Shown here in pieces: positions 21,540-34,609 of a stretch of 64,000 nucleotides of DNA. The stretch is taken from positions 69,460,912 to 69,524,911 of the forward strand of contig CM043963.1 in assembly GCA_014529385.2 (NCBI GenBank), written 5' to 3'. Below the pieces are notes generated by a model. It did no database searches. It was not told where the DNA came from and saw only the letters and a list, made by a program, of their open reading frames with translations. Within the stretch, counting starts at the first letter, position 1; each line of letters begins with the position of its first letter. Source of the DNA: Adiantum capillus-veneris (taxonomy: Eukaryota > Streptophyta > Polypodiopsida > Polypodiales > Pteridaceae). The translations under genes were made by a program, and so were the position numbers.

Positions 21540-22110
21540 TTTTTGATTTATTTTCTGCCCCTCAACTAGCTTTCATATGCATACTCATGCTAGGGTAGCT
21601 TGTTGTTCGAGCCAATTTTGCACATAGAGGTGCTTAGATTTGAAATTTTTTATCTTCAAAAATTTTGTTTCAGAAATCAGAGAACTTTTAAGGCTTGAAA
21701 GAATGCCTTTTGAATTTGTGTTTTGGTAGATACAGTTTGTTTCCACAAGGTACATGATATGGTAGCGTGTAGTTATTTTTGTGTAGGGTAAGTGGTGGAA
21801 GCTTGCATGTTTTGTGGTGTGCATACACTTTGAAGTTGTGGTTGTAAATAAGATTTTGGTAAAGGGAGAATCTCTTTTTCTCAATTTCATTGGTTGGTGT
21901 ATGTTGTAAATCATGCCAGGATAGGTGCTTCCTAATTTCCATGGTGGTCATTTGGGTGGATGTGCGCTTGTAAATTCCCAAGGGATCACTTGTCTTTAAG
22001 TTGTATCTTTTTGAGGGTTCTTGTGATGTCAATGTGGTGATGATCTTGTGTCTTGAGCGCTATTGGGAGACATTACTATAGGGGTTCCCCTTGCTCTTGT
22101 TTTCCCAACA
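21540..22110 (+). repeat. Dispersed repeat, copy 1
   Basis: It shares long diverged similarity in the same orientation with about 44470-45060. Matching phrases include GCTTGCATGTTTTGTGG and ATGATCTTGTGTCTTGAGCG. No coding content is recognised. It probably derives from the 3' part of an old LTR element. Confidence 0.75.
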
Positions 22111-22595
22111 ACTTCAAGGATCATAATGATAGTAAGGTGGATTTGTAGGCATGAAATCTACCATGTTCATGAATGATTCCCAAATGCAAGCACATGGGAA
22201 TTTTAAGACTATCTAAGTCACATGGCTGATGATTCTAATGTATCTTATAAATGAAGAGGATTTTTTTATATATAAATGTTGTTGTTGTGAGTTGTTCTCC
22301 TGTAGATGAAGTAGTCAAGGATCACATGGAGGTCAAGGAATATAATGTGTATCAAAGGGTCATGAAGTATCTAAGTATAATACTTGTGTTGTTGATGAGG
22401 AAACTATCAGTGAGGAGCTTCATGATGTGTATGACGATGTGGGTAGTTGTGCCTTAATTGATGAAGAATATTGAGATTTCAGAGGATATTAATAATCATG
22501 GAGATTCTCTTTTTATGCCTCATGAAATTTTGGTTGATGCTTCCTTGCTTGATTCTTATGTTAAGGAAATGACATAATGTGTACTATTAGAATGT

Positions 22596-23005
22596 TGGGG
22601 TAAGCTTAGCTTAAACTCACAGTGAGAACACTCCCTAAAACTCAAGCATGCACCATTTAGTGCATAGTCACATTTTTCTATGAAACCTATAAAGCCCTAC
22701 ACCTTCTACTCATTCCCCATACACATGCTACACACTTGATAGACACATGCTACTTGTGGTAGCTCACATCACCCTTTCTATTTCCACTTGTGGTGCATAT
22801 CTATTCAATCAGTGATTGCAAATCTCCACATTGAGCCTATAAATGTTCACTATCCAATCTTTTATTGTCTCTCTCCAAATCTAATCACTCAAGCAAGTTC
22901 ATTCCATTGTCTTGAGTACACTATCTCCAACTATACTTAATCCTAATTTTCATAATCTATTATTATGATGAATGCCTTCTTCAACTATCCACCATAGGTA
23001 AAACA
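22596..23005 (+). repeat. 5' LTR of the small LTR element
   Basis: It starts TGGGGTAAGC and ends near GGTAAAACA, directly before the primer-site-like sequence. Confidence 0.65.
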
Positions 23006-24975
23006 AGTGGTATGAGAGCTAATGTGCAATGTCCTAATTGCATCGGCTAGATCCCTATGCTAGATTTAGTGATCTCTCTCTCATGACTAAACTATTTCAT
23101 AACGTCTTTTAGGACTAGATTAGTACAAGTCAATTCTAATCATCTTTATCATTGGATTTGGGCAAGTCTACATGGACACTACCCTAGCCAATGTTTAGAG
23201 AAAATCAGATTGAGAAATTAAGTTTTGTGCATTTTTATTAAAAAAATTTATCAAATTTTCTTGATTGTGCATGCACTGCTATATGATTTCTTGAGCCGAT
23301 TGATTTCTCTGCAAGGTTTAATTGAGAATTGGAATGTAAAAGTGTGCATAGAGGGTTCACACAAGCAATCAACCGCACCGATTATGTCGCCTGTGGCCCA
23401 TACTGGGAAAATGAAATCTTGAATACATTATGCCTGATTGGTCATAAATTTCAGCTTGCTATTGCTTAAGCAATTGAATAATTATTTGCATGTGCATGCC
23501 TTTTGAGCATGTGTATTCTTGTATGTATGGCCTAGAGGAAAAAAGGGAAACCTTTAATGTCCATTTAATGTTGGTGGGACCTTGTTTTTAATAGTTTTAT
23601 TTTGGAGGAGATTCTACATAAAGCCAAAGACTTTCCTTGTCATCAAGCTTGTTCGTGGTGCCTCACTTCTGTCAACTATTTCCAATCATCGCAATCTACC
23701 ATATCATCTACTATTGCCAACTTTGCATTGCAAATTTTTCCATCGTCTGCCACATCATTGCCACCACTCCCTACCCCTGATTGGTGGTACCTATTAGACT
23801 ACCCGGTGCCCTTAACTAGTGTTGTCTTGTCATCAAGAAAGAATTTAGAACTTGCTCTATTCTACACACTATCGGTTGCCACACCATTTGGTATGTTCAC
23901 AAACCTCTACTGGTACTTCCCATGCCATCAATTTGTTGATGTGTAATGCATATTTTTGCTCCTCATATATTAGCTCTTGCCTTTAACACTCACTATCAAA
24001 CCAATCGAGCATGCATATCATCTGTTTCACGTATCATGCTAGTCATTGTGTTGCTCGTGAGTTGGATGCTTTATCAGCTTCGATTATTTGTTCACTAGTT
24101 TGTAAATTCATTTTTCTTTGTTCTTATTTGAAATTAATTGAAGTGATTCTTCTCAAGCTTGTGCTCCCACCAGCTCACCACCTGTTGGCATCTTGGTGAT
24201 GCTATCAACCAAGGCCATCTTCCCACAACCATCCACGATCCCTAGGCCTCATAGCCATATTTTGGGCACTAAAGCTATGTTCACACAAATTTTCAAAGAA
24301 CCTAAAAGAATTAGCTCCCATTGTCAATAGCTTAAGGATTTGATCTCCAAAGAAAAGCTTCACACGGTCAAATTTTCACAAAGCCCTCGCTCTCATCTGC
24401 ACAATAGAAACCGCAACTCAAGCACATCAAGAAATCAGTGCAACGAAGCATTAGTTTAAACCCTTCAAGCATTCAAACTTTGGATAGTTATGTAACTCGA
24501 GTCACCAAAGCTCCTACAAAGAAGTGACACCATGTATGCTACGTATGCCATACCTAATATTTAAGAATGTAAGGGGTTATAGTAGACACTACCAATATCT
24601 ATCGATAAGACCACTTCATGACCAAAGCACCAAAACCATCATTCCCATATTCAAAGCGTGCCTTTATGATGAATATACACCTAATATGGATCATAGTATG
24701 TGCACCATCATCAAAATCCTTTGGATTCCAAGAGACAAGGAAATTAAAACATAGAAAATGAGACCCTAATGAAGTTCCCTAAAGAAAATGATGACCTGCA
24801 TATGCAAATGTTTAGACATTGCCCCAAACCATGAGGTAATACCTAAAATATTTTTCTTGCATCAAATTCCATCTTTAGGAGCCTCATGTAGCTACCCCCA
24901 ATGTAGCCCATGTTAGATCCATGATGAGAATTGATGCTCTATATAGTGTAAGCTTCAGCTTATGGGGGCATCTAT

Positions 24976-25392
24976 TGGGGTAAGCTTAGCTTACACTCAC
25001 AATGAGAACACTCCCTAAAAGCCAAACATGCACCATTTAAGTGTATAGTCACATTTTTTCTATGAAACCTATAAAGCCACACACATGCTACTCACTCCCC
25101 ATACACATGCTACAAACTTGTTGATAGTCACATGATACTTGTGGTAGCTCACATGACCCTTGCTATTTCTACTTGTGGTGCATATCCATTCAATCATTAA
25201 TTTCACTTCTCCCTATTGAACCTATAAATGGTCACTGCCCAAGCTTGAATTCTGGCTCTCCAATTCTAATCAGTCAAGGAAGTTCATTTCCATTGTATTG
25301 AGTACACTATCTCTAATTCCTCTTACTCCTAATTTTTATTAATTTATTATTATGATGAATTTCTCGTTGGTATATCAACCATAGCCATTACA
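24976..25392 (+). repeat. 3' LTR of the small LTR element
   Basis: It starts TGGGGTAAGC after a G-rich tract and ends near CCATTACA. Confidence 0.65.
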
Positions 25393-25586
25393 TAAAAAAT
25401 GTATTACCTTTTAAGGAGGGAATGTTTGAACTCCATGTATGCTTTATAAAAGGTAGAGGAAATGATTTGGCTATACATAAGGACATGACCCTTTCACCTA
25501 ACGTTTGTGGGATGTTAGAGAATCTATTGCCTAATTATTGCATCCTATAGTGATGAAGGAGAGTCCATATGTGGCATTGGAAATGT

Positions 25587-27411
25587 GGAATGAGAACACA
25601 CCTTAAAACACACACAAAATGGCTCTCTATAGCTGAGGGAATTCTAGCACCCCAATCCACTTAATTGATACACTTCTCAAGAAAAACACCACTCATTATA
25701 CATTGTCACAATGATAAATGCACACACACCTACGGGAATCACTAGGTACAAGCACACCCTTAATGCTCTAATTCCACACACCACCACACATAAGATCCCC
25801 CCCCCCCCCCCCCCCCCCCCCTCTCTCTCCCTTTGCACACAAAAAATGGTATTGGGGCACACCTTGACGCTAACACCAACTCACACAGAGAAGAAGAATA
25901 AGAGAAGGAGGTGGGAGAAAAGAGATAGCAAAAAAACTATGTGGCTTAGAACTTCCATCAAGCTGAATTATACACCACTCTCCTCTCTACACATGATTTC
26001 TCCCCTTACGTAGGCAAAAAATCCCCCAATTCATCCAAAAGGGGAGCCTCTTATTGGGTGTTTTTTACATCTGTGGAAAATCTTTGCTCATTGGTGATCA
26101 CTTGTCCAATTCAACTAGTTCTCTTTTAGAGATACTTGCATGGTGATTTTTTCATGGGCGAGACCAACCCTGTGTCCAGTTTCCTCTTTAACCCCCACTT
26201 CAGCTGCATGGGACACCATCCATGGGGTAGCACGTGGGACCTCCTTTATGCTCACCAAAAGGGGGAGGGCCTATGACCCCATGTAAGACCACCACAAAAA
26301 ATCCGCTTGTCAGCACTAGCACCACCACCAATAGGCACCAAGTGCAACACTGCCGTAGAAGAACATCATTGTGCAGTGCACACATAGCCCCCATGGCAGG
26401 TGGAGGGGAAGAGGGCATACCCTCTTTCTCTCTTGAGACAACCACTAATGGGACCATTTTTGTACATATACCCACAATTCTCCAATGGCGCCCTCACATG
26501 TGGGTTTGAGGCTCTGCCACGTGGAACCCCCAAAGCATTGCACCCCTTGGGGGTTTAAAAAATTCACTAAATGTCTTCAAACAATACACTTTGTATACCA
26601 AGTTTGAAATGCTCCCGTCTTTTGCCCCTATGTCAGACTTGCATCTTGCAAAGCCACAGGGGAAGTCCCCAACTTCAAATCCCCAAACTCTCGCCTCATT
26701 TTAGCAAGTTTATGACCATGAACCTCCATCCTCAAAATGGAAAAAATCACATGTAATCGCACTTCCTTTACTTGCTGCTAGCTTCAAACTTCAATCTCTC
26801 AAGCTTCACAACTTTGTTTCACAAGCTATCACTTTTGATTAGCTCCCAATGCTACATAACATCTCTAAAAACCCTTGCAAGCTTGGAAAAAAACTTGGTG
26901 GCATGCTTATCAAGGTGACCAAAGTGAACCAGAACTAGCCCCGACAAAACTTTAACTACCCATATCTTGGCCATTTGGACTCTGATTATGCCAATCTAAA
27001 AAGACCAACATGCTTCATAAAGTGAGTACTTTACACCTATAAACTCACCTAGACTCTCTCCATCCTCTTGCACCTATCCAATCCCCTAAGAATCTACAAA
27101 GAATCCTTTTTTCAAATTGTCATAAATTGAGCTACATACCTCCGATTGACAAACGTTTGCACCAACATGAAGATCACTTTGAGAGAGCTCCTACACTTTC
27201 AATTTTGCACTTGGAACCTTCTGATCATCCAACTTTAAAATGCCTTATATCAGAGCACCTTGTCCCAAATAAACTCGATAAACCTGCACACTTGCATCCA
27301 CCTATGTGCCCCTCACCTTCATGCCTGATTTACTAGTCTAGCATGCACTTGTAGATATCCATGCATGAACTCACTTTAGCTGAATTATCATTTCCTACCC
27401 CCCAATAGAGA
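25587..27411 (+). repeat. Old dispersed repeat (about 1.75 kb), copy 1
   Basis: From TGAGAACACACC onward this copy matches 34310-35977 and its continuation after element A at about 43879-43965, with many substitutions and small indels. It holds a 25-bp C run (25797-25821). No gene motif is seen. Two direct copies separated by about 8.7 kb could be LTRs of an ancient element, but I find no primer site beside them. Confidence 0.65.
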
Positions 27412-27416
27412 ATACA

Positions 27417-27591
27417 TGAAAGTCCAAAGGGAGGACTGGCATATCGTTCTTCTCCCAAACTACCTATTTATATCCCTTGGCCCTTGCAAGTAGGAAACCT
27501 TAGCTTATGCCTGGCCCTCGGCTCCTAGTGGCACTGAACCATTCAGTCCCTGGCCTTTGGCCTGTTGCCCGGTTCTACCATTGATCTGACA
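27417..27591 (-). repeat. 3' LTR of element B
   Basis: 175 bp, TG...CA ends, next to the purine tract. At the site homologous to the TTAA insertion it reads ACCTTAGCTTATG, an empty-site relative. Confidence 0.8.
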
Positions 27592-29403
27592 TTACTCACC
27601 CCTTGGAGAAACCTTTTTGTCCTCAAAAACAAAAGTGGTGAGATCTTCCTAAGAAGACTAATTTTTTTTGCAATGGCACCCTTCAAGGATCCAACTGTCT
27701 ATTGAACCAGAGTACTGTGCAGTATGAGGTTCTATGAAACCAAGAGTAACATCTTGATTTTCTACACGGTTGTCCATTTGAAACCTTCTTGTGCTATCGG
27801 ATCCCATCCAACATAATGTGTAGGCTCCATTTAGAATGCAAACCAGCATGCTAAACGAGTTATCACAACAAAGATGTACCCAGAAGAGTATCTCTTTCCA
27901 CTTTCCATGAAAGTAACTAGCTGGCATAACTTATCAGCAAAATACAAGTCCTTGACTTGTTTACAATTTTCATCAATAAATAGCCCCACCATAACTAGTG
28001 TTCAAGGTTGAGAACCTAAACTATACATGAAGAGACTAAACCTAGTCGTAAACATGCTTAAACTTATGGTAAGCAAACTCCAACTAGAGAAATACATGAT
28101 TTCTAATTGAATTTCTTTGTGAAAATGTATGCAGTTTGAATATCCTTTAGCACCGGATTACATTTTTTAATCTGGATGTCCTCTTTGGATAACTGACAGT
28201 ACTGAGGTGTGTTTTTTCATAGTTTACTGACAGTCTTCCCAAATGACTGGTAAATAGGGATCATCGTTCCTTACAACATTGTGGAGAAATCAACAATGTT
28301 ATGAATAACCATCTTGGTGAACTTGAAACATTACAAGCATCCAAATTGAGCCATGACCTCTATTGGTGATTGGTAGATCCAAAAGGAATCTAATAGAGAT
28401 ACTGCACATAGAGTGAAAAATGCTTCATAAACAACTATTGTGAGGAATATACATGCCATTCCAAATCAACCTTTGCTAAACACTAGGACCCACGATACCT
28501 AGTGTGCATGCATTTAGCAAAAACAAAATCCGAACATGTGTATCCATGATCGTACTTTCCAATACTTATGGAAAATGTGATGCTCCTAGCAGACATTAAA
28601 GAGGAGCATAAATAGTTCTGACAAGAAACTAAATACTTTCTAGTGCGATCATTTGCAAGCCTTGTTGAATTGTTTGAACCATAATAGAAGGTGAAACATT
28701 AATCACTTCTAGGTACTAACAATGAAACCTTTTCATTAACAACTCATAGCCTTCCTATATGCATAAACAACCATCCGTTTATGTTGTTTAGCCACACTTG
28801 TAACCTAAACAAGTCGTTCTTCCTATTCGACAATTTTGTTCCACTGAAATTGTTCCTGATACAACCTGATAAAATGATCTAGAAAACGTATTTGACCAGC
28901 ATCTAGGAACATCATCACGACACATAATTGAACTAGCGGTGCCAGTGTCATTCCCAAAGACTCATATTCTCCCCATGTGGAATATGTCTCAACTAAGGAT
29001 GTCTAAAAAAAGAACATCTTTTAAGTACGATATGTACTAGTGTGTGGAGGTAACTGCAAACATGATGCAATGTGGGTGAGAGGGACCCTCATGAGTCTTT
29101 ATCCACACTAGCTAAACCAAACTCCTTGAGTTCCTAGACCATGTTATATCCCATGTGAAAACATGGGCCAAATCAAACCCTACAAGTGGGTCCATAATTG
29201 CGTAATGCAAAAGCTTATTTTGGACACTACAACCCAATTTTCTTGGCTCTTACATGACCTTGTCATCTCATTGAAGAGCAAAAATGGATGAAAACATAAA
29301 AGTTGATGCTATCTACTAGGAAAAGGAAACAAAACACAAAACTAGATGTGTACGTGGAGGTTGAACATATTGTTCACTGATTTGTAGTGACAAAGCATAA
29401 AAA

Positions 29404-30060
29404 TTGATGCATCCTACTTGGAAAAGTAAACAAAGACAAAACCAGATGTGTACGTGAAGGTGGAATATATTGTTCAGTTATTGATCCTCCACCCAACCTC
29501 CCTTTATAGGCCTTGCCCCTAGAATGTCGTCTCCATTCGCAGCCGACCCGCCGGTTTTTGACCTCCCTTGGGTTTTCCCTTGGCATTACATTACTCCCCC
29601 CTTGGAGAAGCGTTTTTTTCCTTGAAAACAAAAGTGGTGATATCTTCATTAGCTACACTAATGTTTTCCACAATAGCATCCTTCATGGATCCACCTGTTC
29701 CTTTGATTGGAACACCGCTCAATAGGAGGTTCAATGAAACCAAGAGTAACATCTTGATTTTCCACATTGTTGTCCCTTTGCAACCATCTTGTGTAGCCCA
29801 AGAGCTGATGTTCCTTGATCCTCCACCCAAAACCCAAGGAAGGTCAAGGATTCGGGCCAAGGGTTGGCTTCTAATGGAGATGGGATCCTACGGGAAAAGG
29901 CCTATGAAGGGAGTAATGGCAGGCCAATGTTATGGGGACTGAATGGCTCAGTGCGGCTAAGAGCCGAGGGCTAGGCATAAGTAAAGGGGTCCTACTTGCA
30001 AGGGCCAAGGGTTATAAGACGGGAGGTAGGGAGGAGAACGATATGCCAAAACATTACCAA
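29404..30060. repeat. Mosaic of LTR and 3'-interior fragments inside element B
   Basis: A minus-oriented 3' interior with purine tract (CTCCAAGGGGGGAG on the minus strand, near 29600) and an unrelated LTR (to about 29474) is followed by a plus-oriented LTR-B-like segment (about 29897-30060) that starts TGGCAGGCCAATG. A partial duplication (about 29300-29382 and 29404-29482) lies before it. Rearrangement or serial insertion is likely. Confidence 0.55.
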
Positions 30061-30950
30061 TTTTCCATGCTTTCGCATCATACAGCTTATTAGTCCACAT
30101 GCCAATGCATGATAGCTTAGTAGACCAACTTTGGATGTTACCCTTGATATTAAATACATGTACCAATGTTGAGGGCGAAAATATCAAAACAATGACTTTT
30201 TTTACTTTTCCCTTGCTAAGCAAAGGCAACCTTTGCTTGCCATGCTTGAAATACGGGGAGGTCTACAAGATTCCATTAATTCAAGACGTAAAACCTTTAA
30301 AGTAACTTGCTTACCCACTCTTACAATAATGCATATTGTAGCATCCAAAAATCCAATGTAGTGGACCCTAGCCTTGTCGTACTTGTGAGGACATTTCTTG
30401 AATCACTCCGCTGCTGTGAATGCATAATCCTCTTGGTCACCACCAGATGCCGATAATTAGCTGTGTTAATTACATCCGCAACCGCAAATCCGAGAAAAAA
30501 CCAAGCTGTCTGGCAAAGTTATTTTATTGTGAGATAACCAAAACTTTATTGCATCTTGAATTCAAGACTTTGATGCATCTCAAAGTTTTTGCATGATTTG
30601 AAAGGGTCTAAAATATCCCTATTGTATCGGCGGTTGCTTTTTTCAACGCTATGTCTTTTTGAGTACTGAGGTCAACTAACGACGCTCCAAGAGAGGGGGG
30701 GACCTTGTTCGTGGGTACCCTCCCTTGTAAAAATCATATTTCCCTAAGGCCTTATGGCCTTGGGCATTCAAGTTTGAAACAAAAACAAAACCCTGTAATT
30801 TGCTATGGTGGGTGTGGAATCTCTTCCAAGGAGAGCGAGAGAGAGCACACTTACTACGTTGCCCTACTGCCCATTAGCTAGTGATAAGAAGTCCTCAATG
30901 TCTCAAGGAAATTCTATTGAGCTCATTACCATGTGCTTTTGAGCAGGTTG

Positions 30951-30969
30951 CCCCCCCCCCCCCCCCCCC
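30951..30969. repeat. C19 homopolymer
   Basis: An uninterrupted run of 19 C in the leader region of element B. Its length may be assembly-sensitive. Confidence 0.9.
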
Positions 30970-31062
30970 AAGGGTTGATGCCCACGGCCCCTATGGCTAC
31001 TTTCTCTCCCCTTGTTAGGGTAGTTGCACGCCCCTTCTTCTTCACGGATTTGATAGCCTCTT

Positions 31063-31063
<1 letters not shown>

Positions 31064-31148
<85 letters not shown>
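31064..31148. repeat. (GA)n microsatellite in element B leader
   Basis: About 42 units, 45 bp inside the primer site (CT on the element's sense strand). Element A has the same arrangement. Confidence 0.95.
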
Positions 31149-31149
<1 letters not shown>

Positions 31150-31192
31150 ATGCAAGGTCTTTTCCCCCTATTCCATAGCTTTCCCCTCCCTT

Positions 31193-31207
31193 GAGATCTG
31201 ATACCAG
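31193..31207 (-). other. Primer-binding site of element B
   Basis: The minus strand reads CTGGTATCAGATCTC, matching the first ten bases of the initiator-Met type TGGTATCAGAGC. Confidence 0.75.
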
Positions 31208-32704
31208 TGAAAGGACAAAGGGTGGACTGGCATATCGTTCTCCTCCCAACCTCCCTACTTATAACCCTTGGCCCTTGCAAGTAGGACCCCTTAACACTAG
31301 GTTGGTAATGGGACACGTTTATGTCATGTTAAGTGACCATTTTCCTTGAATTATGTCAAGAGTTTCAAAATGGATTTTGAGGTGCTATGTGTCTAGAAAG
31401 TTGTCTCATGAGCTGAAAAAAACTCGACATTTTTTTGGAATATCAATTCCATCTTTAACCTTGTCCTTGCACAACATTTCACAACCTAAACTGTGTGAAA
31501 AAACGGGTCCTATTTTTGGCTTTTTTCAACTTTTTGCAACTATACCACTCTAGAATTCATGTTTGTGAGGTCTATAATGCTAGAGAGCTATCTTTAGTAG
31601 TCCTCAACATGTCCTGATGCTTCTACGGAGAAATAAATGTTAAAGTTGCAAGTTATGGACAAATTACAAAAATTGTCAAATCCTGTTTTTTAGCCAATTT
31701 TAGCTCTTCTATGATTTTTTTGGTAGCTTTCATGATATCCAAATGCAGTTTGATTTTCTATGTCGCATATTGTAACATAAAGCTAATATTCCTTGAGTTT
31801 TGGGACACCTAATACCCTATTTTGCATAATAGACAACGATGCTTAATTTTTTCAATTATAGAAGAAAACGAAACATTCTAGTATATCAAATATAGCTTTT
31901 TCAATATTGTTAGTTTCTTGTGACAACTACATGCATTTTGTAGGTAGTAACCATATCTAGTCATAAGGATCAAATTTGGCTAGATATTGGATAGTTTCTA
32001 TGGGATTCTACAACTCATAATGTTGAACCCAGTTTTTTCATGTTTGCTGTATTTAGAACTTCATCTTTGTCCCCAAGATTCCCCTTGGTAAGAGATGTAT
32101 TATTCTTTTAACATGCTCCATGGCTCCTTATGAACCTAAAGGACAATAGGGAACTAAGAAAACATGCATATATTATTTGTATTGAGCGTGGCTATAGAAA
32201 CTTTGATGATAGGTTTGCAGAATGGTAAAAATTCAACTTTTTTGTACCTATTTCTTTTGGCAAAACAAAAAATAGTGAGTGAGAAACAATCATATGTTCT
32301 CATCACCAATCCATTGAAGTTAGCTAGGGAATTTATCTCAAGTCCTACAAAAATCTCTAATCTTATTTTTATGCAACAAAACGTAAGAAATGACTATTTT
32401 GATGAAAATGTACTGGTCATCAACTTTGGAGGCTTCGTGTGACCAAAAGATGAGAATTTTTACAAGTTTCTTATTTTTTCCATGTGTAGTAGGCCTTGAA
32501 CTATAACCTCATGAAAGGAGTTTACAAAATGAGTGGATCTACTATGGTTTTGGAGGTTTTTTCAAAACCCTGAAAGGACACTTTTATGTCCTGTTAGGTT
32601 ACCAACCTAGTGTTAACTTATGCCTGGCCCTCGGCTCCTAGCCGCACTTAGCCACTCAGTCCCTAGCCTCTGGCCTGTTACCCGGTACTACCATTGGACT
32701 GACA
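31208..32704 (-). repeat. 5' LTR of element B, split by a nested insertion
   Basis: The LTR parts are 31208-31290 and 32617-32704, plus one TTAA copy. Removing the insert and one TTAA gives 175 bp, the same as the 3' LTR. Confidence 0.8.
31295..32612. mobile_element. 1,318-bp inverted-repeat element flanked by TTAA
   Basis: The ends are CACTAGGTTGGTAA and its exact reverse complement. TTAA lies directly outside both (31291-31294, 32613-32616), and related copies of the host LTR at 27417 and near 29970 lack the insert. Near each end is a similar near-palindrome, GGACACKTTTATGTC. The interior is AT-rich; its largest open frame (92 codons, 32164-32442) has no recognised motif. TTAA duplication is a hallmark of piggyBac and Kolobok. 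The CACTA-like first bases are not matched by a 3-bp CACTA-type duplication. It appears non-autonomous. Confidence 0.85.
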
Positions 32705-32709
32705 ATACA

Positions 32710-34309
32710 TGCTCAACCATAACATTATTTAGATATAATATGTCTGGTTAAGAGATATTGGTATATATAGTGGTTGTATAGTGAGACTGCATAAGAAAAT
32801 GATGATATATAATTTCTTAGTATAGAGATACGTAGAGAGAGAAAACCTGAGTTGCACAAACCCCCAGTGTTGAATGGAACCTTGATGCTTATTGTACTTG
32901 AAACTACCAAGCTTGAGAACACTTTGAGTGAAAAAAAACACTACCATATCAACAGAGTTTTATTCCTATTGTCCATGGATCTTGCCTAGGTGGGTTTCCC
33001 TCCCCCCCATGCAGTGCAACATGGCTACCACCTAGGTCAAACACACAATTGTTGGTGCATCCATCCAACTATAACAACTTCTAGTAGTGTTGCACCCAAG
33101 CATATAACCAACTATGCAAATAAAATCACCACTCCAAGGTTCACCCTTTACTGAGAATCGATACAAAGCCATATCCTAGGTTTCTTCACCATGTACAATA
33201 GGATCAATTTTTTGCCTTGGAAACTCTCCCACCATAGGATCCTCTGCCATGATTGGATTCTTACATGCCTCCATACCTATAGCATCATGAAGATCTCCCA
33301 TACAAACTGGGTCATATGGATCAAATAACACCTCTTGCAGCACAACTTCCTCTCCCTATTTTTTGAGCACATGAAATGTATTATCCCCTATCATATCACC
33401 AAGAAGCATAGTATCAATAGAGCCTCCCTCTTCAAAAGAGCATCCATACTTGCATACACAACTTGATGACTTCCTGCCTCTATCAAGCACGCCTCCATCA
33501 AGCATGAGTCTTGATCCATCTCACCATAGCCACAAGGTAAATCTACAACCACCACTTTGCTATCTCTTCCTCTTTCATAACCAAGGCAACTTTGTCCCTC
33601 TTAGAAAATCTTCGCACCTATTGCACAACTATAGCACACACCACAAGTCAACTCTCTTCCATTGGTCTCAACTTTTTCTCTTCCACAAAAATTGGCGTAG
33701 GTATCATCAGATTTGATGATCCCTGCTTCATCTGACACTTCTTCAAAATCTTCTTGGTTTGGCCTCTTTCAAAAGTTACCGCTTTCACATATGTCACATG
33801 TCCATTCATGAACTTACTTAGGTTCATAACATTATCATTTTCTATAGTAGTTACCTTGACAAGCAGTCTCCAAAGGGCTTTGAATTCCTATTTAAACTCT
33901 CAAAACTCGCCATCCAAGTTGTTCTTCAAACCTTCCAGCTTACACTTTATCTCTTCCAATTGCATATTTGACTCATATTTGCATTTTAAAGCCTCTTTGA
34001 AGTCCTCCCATTCTCCTTCTCTTCATCATTCAACCCGCCATACCATTTCTTTGCTTTGTCACAAACCGAGAGTGAAAAACATTATACCACACCTTCTTCC
34101 CTTGACAATCTGCCCTCTAGCAAGAATAATCCATAGTTTTGTAGCCATGTTTCTGCATTTTTCACCCCATTTAAAATTGGAAGTCCCGATCACATCTCTG
34201 GAATAACACTTTCTCTTTAAAATTTGTCTGTACAGCATCACCAAAACTTGATTTTACCTTCAACCAAGAGCAATCAACCTTCTCTCATTTGGGTAACCAA
34301 AGATGGAAA
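32710..34309. other. Unassigned sequence between element B and repeat copy 2
   Basis: AT-rich in its first half and pyrimidine-rich later. Open frames at 33450-33716 and 33754-34206 are Ser/His/Leu-rich on a pyrimidine-rich strand and show no motif. No gene is called. Confidence 0.3.
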
Positions 34310-34456
34310 TAAAAAATGAGAACACACTACAAACACACACAAAATGCCTCTGTATAGACCAGGGCACTCAAAGCACCCCAATCCATTTGAATTCACACTT
34401 GAATTGACACACTTCTTCTAAAGAAAATGCCACCATCCGTGTGGGAATCATTAGCT

Positions 34457-34488
<32 letters not shown>

Positions 34489-34520
34489 AATGCTCCAATT
34501 CCACACACCACCACACAAAG

Positions 34521-34609
<89 letters not shown>

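Larger units (their letters stand above)
22596..25392 (+). mobile_element. Small LTR element without pol (TRIM-like)
   Basis: Direct repeats of about 410 bp (22596-23005 and 24976-25392) start TGGGGTAAGCTTAGCTT. A primer-site-like TGGTATGAGAGCT (23008-23020, one mismatch to the initiator-Met type) follows the first, and a purine tract ATGGGGGCA precedes the second. The 2-kb interior has no gag or pol motif. AATGT precedes the left LTR and also occurs 5 bp beyond the right one, so the target duplication is uncertain. The LTRs are visibly diverged, so the element is old. Confidence 0.65.
27417..32704 (-). mobile_element. Element B: non-autonomous minus-strand LTR retrotransposon
   Basis: Both LTRs are 175 bp once the nested insertion is removed. 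The 5-bp duplication ATACA flanks the element (27412-27416, 32705-32709). On the minus strand the order is 5' LTR, primer site CTGGTATCAGATCTC (31193-31207), a long CT microsatellite, interior, purine tract AAGGGGTGAG (about 27595-27604), 3' LTR. The LTRs differ at roughly one site in eight. No reverse transcriptase or integrase is recognisable in the interior. The 3' interior is homologous to that of element A. Confidence 0.8.

Noticed and set aside
31295-32612. CACTA superfamily assignment for the TTAA-flanked element
   Set aside because: The first five bases fit, but the flanking sequence is TTAA on both sides rather than a 3-bp direct repeat.
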